Part shown: positions 57,816 to 64,000 of the stretch, piece by piece | How the letters are laid out: each line of letters opens with the position of its first letter | How positions within the stretch are numbered: position 1 is the stretch's first letter | NCBI GenBank assembly: GCA_020442165.1 | Contig: JAGRKV010000054.1 | Span: 1 to 64,000 of the forward strand | Source of the DNA: Hyphomicrobiaceae bacterium | GTDB taxonomy: Bacteria; Pseudomonadota; Alphaproteobacteria; Rhizobiales; Hyphomicrobiaceae | DNA length: 64,000 nucleotides | Direction of reading: 5' to 3' | Made by a program: the position numbers and the translations under genes | Notes under the pieces: model-generated | The model's database searches: none | What the model saw: only the letters and a program-made list of their open reading frames with translations | What the model was told of the DNA's origin: nothing

Positions 57816-57834
57816 GTTCAAACCCCCAAGCTCA

Positions 57835-58245
57835 TCAATCGTCGTCGTCCGGCACAGAGTGGCCAATATTTCCGCCGGTTTCGCGCTTAATGTCGGCCTG
57901 TAGCCGTTCATAACCGCGCATCACGTTGAGCACACCGGCGGCAAAGCCCAACACAAAGAAAACCAGGAGCAGCCAGGGCTTGGTGCCGAGCACCCAGTCC
58001 AGGCCGTAACCGATAGCCGCCCCCACGAGAACGGCACCAACAAGCTCGGAGGCCATCCGCATGCCATAGGCCATGCCGCGTCCGCGCATGGCGGCTCCGG
58101 CATCGTCTGCGGCCTCGGCGCCCCGCTCCGCACGCCGTTTCTCGAGCTTTGCATTCAGCTCGGAAACCCGGCGCTCGAACTGAGCTCTTTCCTGAGGGCT
58201 AAGCTGTCCCCCGCCTGTGTCCTGTCCATCCGTCGATTTCGGCAT
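57835..58245 (-). CDS. atpI: ATP synthase accessory protein AtpI
   Basis: A 136-residue protein with a charged N-terminal coiled coil ([25 protein letters not shown]) and two membrane segments ([21 protein letters not shown] and [23 protein letters not shown]). This is the AtpI/F0F1-assembly family (AtpZ/AtpI-like), thought to help c-ring assembly. It is the first gene of the F0 operon. ATG 58245 is chosen over a TTG at 58254. The 58255-58463 gap to smc probably contains the operon promoter. Confidence 0.92.
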   Translation of the reverse strand: MPKSTDGQDTGGGQLSPQERAQFERRVSELNAKLEKRRAERGAEAADDAGAAMRGRGMAYGMRMASELVGAVLVGAAIGYGLDWVLGTKPWLLLVFFVLGFAAGVLNVMRGYERLQADIKRETGGNIGHSVPDDDD

Positions 58246-58463
58246 GTTGGGCAAGACCCTGACGACGAGGAATTCAGACCCCTTTCAAGGTCCGAACGGG
58301 GCGCACCTTAGTGGTGGCCCATGGGGGTGTCAAGAAAACCGCCCCCCCGACAAACGTCGCGAACATGGGGGAAAATTCGGTGAAAAAACGAGCCTTCGCA
58401 AACGCGAATGTGAGGAACGGGCGCATGCCCTTGGCCGGGCCTCCCTGGTGGCGGGTGGCGTCC

Positions 58464-61400
58464 CTAGCTTGCCTCCAGAAACCCGTGTGCGGTCTCCAGA
58501 TTGACGGAAACGAGCTGCGAAACCCCCTTTTCTGCCATGGTCACGCCAAACAGCCGGTTCATGCGCGCCATGGTCATAGGATGGTGGGTGATGACCAGGA
58601 AACGGGTCGCGGTATCGGCGGCCATTTTCTCCATCAGCGTACAGAAACGGTCGACGTTGGCGTCGTCCAGTGGCGCATCGACCTCGTCGAGAACGCAGAT
58701 CGGCGAGGGATTGGTCAGGAACACCGCGAATATGAGCGAAAGTGCGGTCAACGTCTGCTCGCCGCCTGACAGCAGCGACAGGGTAGCCGGCTTCTTGCCC
58801 GGCGGTTTGGCGATGATTTCGAGCCCGCCCTCCAGCGGGTCATCGCCCTCGACCATTTCCAGCCGCGCTTCGCCGCCGCCGAACAGTGTCGAGAACAGCC
58901 GGGCGAAGTGGCCATTGACGGTGTGGAACGCCTCGTCCAGCCGCTTCTTGGCTTCGCGATTGATCTGCTGGATGGCGCCACGCAGTTTTCCGATTGCCTC
59001 TTCGACGTCGCTGCGTTCCGCGTCCAGCGTTTCAAACTGCTCTGCCATGGTGGTGAGTTCGTCGTCGGCGGCGAGGTTGACCCCGCCCAGCCGTTCCCGG
59101 TCTCCTTTCAGCTTGGCGAGCTGGCGCTCAACCTCGTCAAGCGGAGGCAAGGCATCGCCCGGCTCGAAACCGGCGAGCGGCAAGCAGCCCTCGGGAATGA
59201 CGCCCAGGCTCTCACGGATGCGCCGTGCTTCATCCAGGCGCCGCTGCCGGGCGCTTTCCAGATGCGCTTCGATGCGGGCCCGCCCCTCGCGCGCGGTGCT
59301 GACGTTGCCCTGCGCCGCGCGCAGCGTCGTGCGCGCCTCATGAAGATGCATCTCGGCCGCCGCGAGCTGATCGGCGGCGGCCTGCCGCTCCGCCTCGGCG
59401 GCACCGACGGCATCAAGGAGAGCCCGCCGCCGTTCTTGGAGCTTTGCGGGCAGGTCAGCCAGACCGTCAAGCTCAGCCCGCGTCGCGGCGATACGTTCGT
59501 TGAGCCGCTTGATCTGTTGTTCCGCGTTAGCACTTCGCGATTGCCAACGCTCAAGATCGCCTAAGGCCGCCGCGCGACGCTCCGCCCGGCTTTGACGCTG
59601 CCGCCGCAGCTCGGCTACGTTGGCCAGAGCCTCCGCCGCCGTAGTTCGCGCGGTGTCCGCAGCTCGGCGTGCTGTGGCAAGCGTTTCCTCCAGGTCATCG
59701 GCAGGCGCCAGGGATTCCAGTGCCAGTGCATCTTCCTCAGCGCGCCCATGAGCCTCTGTGAGATCGTCCTCCACCCGCTGCCGCTGCTCGATGATTGCAG
59801 CAAGGCGCGTCTCGCTGTCCTGCCGGGCACGCTCCAGTCCGGCAAGCGCTTCCCGGTTCTGCGTCAGGCGCGTCTGGGTCGCGCGCCAAGTGTCGCTGGC
59901 AAGCCGCCTTTCAGCTTCGGCCTCCGCAAGCTCGTCCACAGCGGCCGTCTCGGCTTCGGCCAGCAATTCACCGCTTTCCCGCGCCTCCGCTTCCTCGAAC
60001 TCCAACGCCGAGAGACGATTGCGTTGCGCGAGGCGCTGGGCAGCGGCCGTGGCGCCTTCGGCGGCTGCGGTAAAACCATCCCATCGCCACAGGTCGCCCT
60101 CGCGGCTGACGAGGCGCTGGCCGGGAAGTAGCTGCGTCTGCAAGGCGAGGCCGTCGGCCCTCGGCACCACGCCAACCTGCGCCAGCCTGCGCGCCAGCTC
60201 GGGCGGACCTTTGACGTGCTTGGAAAGCGCCACGGCGCCGCCTGGAAGCTTTGGATCGGTTCCTGCCACTGCGACGAGCCGCCATCTCACGGCTGACGTG
60301 TCGTCAATCGGCGCATCAAGATCGTCGCCAAGTGCTGCGCCAAGCGCCGTTTCATAACCCGGAGAGACGCGGAGCTGATCGATGATTGCTGGAACATCTT
60401 CGCCATGCGCAACCACCAGCAATCGAGCGAGAGTCTCCCGTTCCGTCGTGATGGCATTGATGGCCAGCCGAGATTTCTCCGCCGCCGCCCGCTTGACCTT
60501 CAAGTCTTCGGTAGCGGCAGCAACACGCGAATCTGCCTCAGCGTTGCGAGCCTCGATGTCCTCCAGCGTGTCGCCAAGCTCGCCGCATAGCGCTTCAATC
60601 TCAGCAAGTTTGGCGGCATCAGGTGATTTGCCGCTTGTCTCGCGCTCTTGGGTGAGCAGAGCCGCAAGCTGCCGTTCAAGCTTTTCGCGCACGGTTCCTC
60701 GTTCCGCTGCGGCGGCTTCAAGTGCGCGACGTTGCGCGCGGGATTCTGCGGCGCGTTGCGTGACATCGGCAAGCTCGCCCTCCGCGCCCAGGAGAATCTG
60801 TGCGGCGGATGCGTGCGCCGCATCGGCAGCATCTTCGGCATCGGCAGCCGCATCATCGGCGCTGGCAAGCGTAGCGATTTCTGCATCGAGCCGGGCAATG
60901 AGATCGCGCGCCTCGCCGATCAGCGTTTCTTCGCGGATCAAGTCTGCGGTCAGTTGCTCGACGCGGGCCTGCAATTCTTGCTGGCGTTCCGCCGCCTGCC
61001 GCGCCTCGCGCTCGAAAGTCTCCACCTCGACCTTGACGCGGTGCAGCGCCGCTGCCCGCGCAGCCTCCGCTTCGCGCAAAGACGGCAGCACCTCAGCGCG
61101 TGCAACCTCGTCCTTGAGCGCGTGCGCCTCGTCTGCAAGCGCTTTTGTCAGCACTTCGAGCGCATCGCGCAGATTGGCCTCGCCTTTGTCGACGTTTGCC
61201 TGTGCTTCAGTCCACGTTAGATGCGCCTGGAGTGCTTCTTTCTTGCGGATCTCTTCCGAAATCTCTTTGTAGCGCCGCGCCTGGCGGGCCTGCCGCTTGA
61301 GGCTGTCGATCTGCGATGAAACCTGCCCCAGCACGTCGGTGATGCGAGCAAGGTTGGTTTCGGCGGCCTTCAGCCGCAGCTCGGCCTCGTGCCGCCGCGA

Positions 61401-61922
61401 GTGCAGGCCGGCAATACCGGCGGCATCCTCCAGGATGCGGCGGCGCTGCTCCGGCTTGGCGTTGACGATCTCGCCGATCTGGCCCTGACGCACCAGCGCG
61501 GGTGATCTGGCGCCGGTCGCCGCGTCTTCAAACAGGATCTTGATGTCGCGGGCGCGGGCTTCTTTGCCATTGATGCGATAGGCCGAGCCTGCCTCGCGCT
61601 CGATGCGCCGCGTGATCTCGATTGCATCGCGGTCGTTGTATTCAGCCGGTGCCAGGCGCTCGGTATTGTCCAGGAACATCGTCACTTCGGCGGCAACGCG
61701 GGGCGGGCGGGCTGTCGTACCCGAGAAGATCACATCGTCCATGGCGGCTGCGCGCATAGATTTGTGCGAGGTCTCGCCCATCACCCAGCGGAGCGCCTCA
61801 AGCAGATTGGACTTGCCGCACCCGTTAGGACCGACCACGCCCGTCAGCCCAGGCTCGATGACAAGCTCGGTCGGCTCCACGAAGGACTTGAAGCCCAGCA
61901 ATCTGAGGCGGGAGATCTTCAT
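58464..61922 (-). CDS. smc: Chromosome segregation protein SMC
   Basis: A 1152-residue SMC ATPase of usual length. Walker A is VVGPNGCGKSN near residue 32; two long coiled coils (about 170-500 and 660-990), rich in Ala, Glu, Arg, flank a hinge (about 505-650, with YETALGAALGDDLDAPID). The C-terminal ATPase half has LSLLSGGEQTLTALSLIFAVF and Walker B ICVLDEVDAPLDDANV. It compacts and separates chromosomes with ScpAB, encoded elsewhere. It lies downstream of dsbA-like genes, an arrangement common in alphaproteobacteria. Confidence 0.97.
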   Translation of the reverse strand: MKISRLRLLGFKSFVEPTELVIEPGLTGVVGPNGCGKSNLLEALRWVMGETSHKSMRAAAMDDVIFSGTTARPPRVAAEVTMFLDNTERLAPAEYNDRDAIEITRRIEREAGSAYRINGKEARARDIKILFEDAATGARSPALVRQGQIGEIVNAKPEQRRRILEDAAGIAGLHSRRHEAELRLKAAETNLARITDVLGQVSSQIDSLKRQARQARRYKEISEEIRKKEALQAHLTWTEAQANVDKGEANLRDALEVLTKALADEAHALKDEVARAEVLPSLREAEAARAAALHRVKVEVETFEREARQAAERQQELQARVEQLTADLIREETLIGEARDLIARLDAEIATLASADDAAADAEDAADAAHASAAQILLGAEGELADVTQRAAESRAQRRALEAAAAERGTVREKLERQLAALLTQERETSGKSPDAAKLAEIEALCGELGDTLEDIEARNAEADSRVAAATEDLKVKRAAAEKSRLAINAITTERETLARLLVVAHGEDVPAIIDQLRVSPGYETALGAALGDDLDAPIDDTSAVRWRLVAVAGTDPKLPGGAVALSKHVKGPPELARRLAQVGVVPRADGLALQTQLLPGQRLVSREGDLWRWDGFTAAAEGATAAAQRLAQRNRLSALEFEEAEARESGELLAEAETAAVDELAEAEAERRLASDTWRATQTRLTQNREALAGLERARQDSETRLAAIIEQRQRVEDDLTEAHGRAEEDALALESLAPADDLEETLATARRAADTARTTAAEALANVAELRRQRQSRAERRAAALGDLERWQSRSANAEQQIKRLNERIAATRAELDGLADLPAKLQERRRALLDAVGAAEAERQAAADQLAAAEMHLHEARTTLRAAQGNVSTAREGRARIEAHLESARQRRLDEARRIRESLGVIPEGCLPLAGFEPGDALPPLDEVERQLAKLKGDRERLGGVNLAADDELTTMAEQFETLDAERSDVEEAIGKLRGAIQQINREAKKRLDEAFHTVNGHFARLFSTLFGGGEARLEMVEGDDPLEGGLEIIAKPPGKKPATLSLLSGGEQTLTALSLIFAVFLTNPSPICVLDEVDAPLDDANVDRFCTLMEKMAADTATRFLVITHHPMTMARMNRLFGVTMAEKGVSQLVSVNLETAHGFLEAS

Positions 61923-62237
61923 GGGAAGGTTATCGGGTTCCTTGTGCTTTCGCCTGACGGATCGAGGGCAATATTGACGGATCGTACGGAATTTCTAGCC
62001 AGTTTCGCGCGATTCCGCAGCGAAAGTCAGTTCGCCAAGCGAACTTCCGGTGGATCAGAACGCCTTCCGGGGGGCAAGGCCGCAAGCCGGGCTGATGCAA
62101 GGAACCAAATGTTCGAACCCGTGAAAATCGATCTTTTGGCCTGCCGCATGGGCCACCGCGGCACGTAGCCGCGCAAACGGACGGCATGGGAACAACGTGC
62201 GCGGCAGCGGCATTCAGGCCGCCGTCACACGAGCAAG
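61923..62237. other. Intergenic region upstream of smc
   Basis: About 315 bases with no gene I can support. A plus-strand frame of 19 codons begins at 62109 but has no supporting features. The region should hold the smc promoter. Confidence 0.5.
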
Positions 62238-62696
62238 TCACACAACCATGTGGTGCGTTGTGCCAAACCCTTGAGCGTAGTCAACGATGGAAATCGCGAC
62301 CGGCTCCACGGCAAAAACGGCAAGGCTCAACGGGTCCTGTGGCACGAAGCGGCGGGACTGCGGCAACTCGCTGAAGAGACGTTGCGCTAATGTGGTGGCG
62401 GTTGCGCGGTCCTTGATCCGCCGCGCGGTGCCCGACATTGAAAGCCCCTTGAGCTTGTTGAAATTCTTCGTCTCGCTGGCGATGGCGAGAGAAACTTTGG
62501 GGTTGAGTTCGATGTTGCCTGCCTTCTGCGAGGCGGCATCGCAAGCGAAGTAGAGTGTCAACTGGTCGCTGATGTAGTTGACCCACGTTGTTTGTGGGAA
62601 ACCGTCGTGGCGCACAGTTGCGAGCGCCATCAGATGCTCGCCCGAGAGGATCTCAAGCGCCAACGCTTTCAAATCTTTCTGCAGGACATCGGTCAT
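62238..62696 (-). CDS. Pyridoxamine 5'-phosphate oxidase-fold protein
   Basis: A 152-residue protein of the PPOX split-barrel type: HLMALATVRHDGFPQTTWVNYISDQLTLYFACDAASQKAGNIELNPKVSLAIASETKNF. The rest (SMSGTARRIKDRATATTLAQRLF and VFAVEPVAISIVDY) fits the general-stress/FMN-binding branch. It probably binds FMN, F420 or heme; the substrate is unknown. It need not make PLP. ATG 62696 is chosen over an upstream ATG at 62708. Confidence 0.88.
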   Translation of the reverse strand: MTDVLQKDLKALALEILSGEHLMALATVRHDGFPQTTWVNYISDQLTLYFACDAASQKAGNIELNPKVSLAIASETKNFNKLKGLSMSGTARRIKDRATATTLAQRLFSELPQSRRFVPQDPLSLAVFAVEPVAISIVDYAQGFGTTHHMVV

Positions 62697-62901
62697 GATG
62701 CCGTCCATCGGAGCGATCGGCGCCAGGGCACCGCGGCTGCCACACCGTCGAATTGGTTATGGCTGCAAGTCTGTGTTGAACATTAACCCCGGATGAGCAT
62801 CGGCGCGAGGCCCAAGCGGAATACTTCCTAAATGCGTAGCGGTTGGTTTCCCTGTTGGCCCGGCGGCAGGCGTCGGCTTTCGCCAGCTGATCCGGGCACG
62901 G

Positions 62902-63750
62902 TCATCGTGCCGCGCTCGCCGCTCCCGCACCAGCCTTTGCCGCCAGCGCCGTATCGACGAGACCTGACAAGTCTTCGTAGGACAGCACCCGCTTCACCAG
63001 CTTGCCGTCGATGAAGAAATTCGGCGTGCCGATGATGCCAAGCGTGCGGCCCCTGTCCTTGATCCACTTCAATCCGTCGATCATTGGCTGATTGGCGAGG
63101 CAGGCGTCAAACTGCGGCCGCGTCACGCCCACCTGCTGTGCCACTGCGTAAATGGCGTCGAGGCGGACCTCCTGAGACACCCAGGACGCTTGCTGGGCGA
63201 GGAACTTGCCGTAGAGGTCGAGATACTTGTCCGCCGGCGCGCAGCGCAGCGCAATCGTTGCGTTGCCCGAGGCTTTGCCGATCGGGAACTCGCGGATAAT
63301 GAAGCGCACCTTGCCCGTATCGACGTAGTCCTTCTTGAACCTCGGGAAGACGTCGAGCTGAAACCGCCGGCAGTAGGGGCACGTCAGCGACATGTACTTG
63401 ATGACCGTCACCGGCGCGTCGGCACGGCCCCACGACATCTCCGGCAGAGTGCCGGTCTGCATGACCTCAGCAACAGTCGGATTCTTGATGACCTCGCGGC
63501 CGCCGAAGGGCTGGCCGGAAGTAGCCCCCGACAGCGGATTGGTGAAACCATCACCGCCGCTGCTGGTGGCACTCGCGCCATAAGGCGACGTTGAAGCCGT
63601 TGTCTCGGTCGTGTCTGGCGTTGCGTTGCCGACCGACAGCAATTGGTCGCCCGCGCAGCCGGAGAGCCCGGCAGCCAGCAGCACAATCGAGAAGATCTGG
63701 CGCAGCGCTCTCAATGCAGCGTCCCCCGGTCGCCATGGCAAGTTCTGCAA
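62902..63750 (-). CDS. DsbA-like thioredoxin-fold lipoprotein
   Basis: A 282-residue protein with a lipoprotein signal (IFSIVLLAAGLSGCAG, lipobox LSGC) and a Ser/Thr/Gly-rich linker of about 70 residues. The thioredoxin_4 domain follows: VTVIKYMSLTCPYCRRFQLDVFPRFKKDYVDTGKVRFIIREFPIG, active site CPYC, and the cis-proline loop in IIGTPNFFIDGK. It is an envelope-attached thiol oxidase or isomerase that adds disulfides to exported proteins. It follows a second DsbA-like gene by nine bases, so the two are probably co-transcribed. Confidence 0.93.
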   Translation of the reverse strand: MQNLPWRPGDAALRALRQIFSIVLLAAGLSGCAGDQLLSVGNATPDTTETTASTSPYGASATSSGGDGFTNPLSGATSGQPFGGREVIKNPTVAEVMQTGTLPEMSWGRADAPVTVIKYMSLTCPYCRRFQLDVFPRFKKDYVDTGKVRFIIREFPIGKASGNATIALRCAPADKYLDLYGKFLAQQASWVSQEVRLDAIYAVAQQVGVTRPQFDACLANQPMIDGLKWIKDRGRTLGIIGTPNFFIDGKLVKRVLSYEDLSGLVDTALAAKAGAGAASAAR

Positions 63751-63759
63751 CCGCCCTGG

Positions 63760-64000
63760 CTACTTCAACAACGGCTCGATCGCCTCATCGAACGCTTCCA
63801 TCGTCGGCGCGCCTTGCAGCTTCTTGCCGTTGACGAAGAACGTCGGTGTCGCGCTGACGCCGAACTGCTCGGAGGCGCGAGAACGCTGAGCATTGACCTG
63901 ATCGAGCAGCTTCTGGTTCGTCAGGCACTTGTCGAAGCTTTCCTGCGTGAAACCCGCCTGCTTGGCGATTTCGAACAGGCGCGGCACTGGATTACCTTGT
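63760..64000 (-). CDS. DsbA-like protein, C-terminal part (cut by window edge)
   Basis: The last 80 or so residues of a second DsbA/thioredoxin_4 protein: VPRLFEIAKQAGFTQESFDKCLTNQKLLDQVNAQRSRASEQFGVSATPTFFVNGKKLQGAPTMEAFDEAIEPLLK. The loop VSATPTFFVNG carries the cis-proline. The frame is open to the right edge, so the start and the CxxC site lie outside the window. It is upstream of, and nearly touching, the DsbA-like lipoprotein gene. Confidence 0.9.
   Translation of the reverse strand, partial: QGNPVPRLFEIAKQAGFTQESFDKCLTNQKLLDQVNAQRSRASEQFGVSATPTFFVNGKKLQGAPTMEAFDEAIEPLLK

Noticed and set aside
62109..62168. 19-codon frame MFEPVKIDLL...
   Set aside because: Too short, with only a weak ribosome binding site and no context to support it.

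Overview
The window is a GC-rich, gene-dense piece of an alphaproteobacterial chromosome, most like Hyphomicrobiales (a Hyphomicrobium-type organism is my best guess). Pointers to this are the alphaproteobacterial initiator tRNA, an F0 ATP synthase operon with two b-type subunits and no F1 genes beside it, an aa3 oxidase operon with ctaG and a coxF-like small gene, the ispH-thrB-rnhA operon, IalB, BcsS and phasin family proteins, smc next to dsbA-like genes, and a composite intergenic palindrome of a type common in this order. I see no IS element, prophage, CRISPR array or rRNA. This is core chromosome with some envelope and accessory genes.

Layout. 0-6.2 kb: initiator tRNA, a DUF302 protein, then a cassette that looks built for lipid A or envelope glycosylation (DPM1-like GT2 and LAB_N protein, divergent from an ArnT-like GT39), with a PabB-PabC fusion for folate overlapping the GT39. 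6.2-13.2 kb: two tiny membrane proteins, an unrecognised 636-residue membrane-anchored protein, a sodium:solute symporter, an alpha/beta hydrolase and a DUF2147 protein. 13.5-23.2 kb: a DevBCA-like ABC exporter, a DUF533/TerB-like protein with an unusual repeat region, and a tetR-MFP-RND efflux operon; neither exporter has an outer-membrane channel gene beside it. 23.8-28.1 kb: small secreted proteins, BcsS, a phasin, a rhodanese, IalB and a strong candidate for an overlooked 56-residue gene.

28.7-36.9 kb is the cytochrome aa3 oxidase operon: ctaC, ctaD, two tandem ctaB-like prenyltransferases, a coxF-like small protein, ctaG, ctaE, then a DUF983 zinc-ribbon protein and SURF1. The second ctaB looks canonical; the first has diverged in the conserved motifs. 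37.3-44.5 kb is a tightly coupled unit of thrC, an M16 peptidase, a GNAT acetyltransferase and a 1273-residue 7TM-PAS-GGDEF-EAL protein with a degenerate GGDEF and a long proline-rich tail.

44.5-55.2 kb holds AlgH/YqgE, a DsbD-N-like protein, a peroxiredoxin, the ispH-thrB-rnhA operon, a lipoprotein, a PLP aminotransferase and phosphoglucomutase. 55.5-64 kb, all on the minus strand, is atpI-B-E-F'-F with a clear terminator, then smc, a PPOX-fold protein, a DsbA-like lipoprotein and the C-terminal end of a second DsbA-like protein cut by the window edge.

Functionally the window joins respiration (oxidase plus F0), redox and thiol quality control (peroxiredoxin, DsbA-like, DsbD-like, rhodanese), envelope modification and export, and threonine synthesis split between two sites (thrC and thrB).
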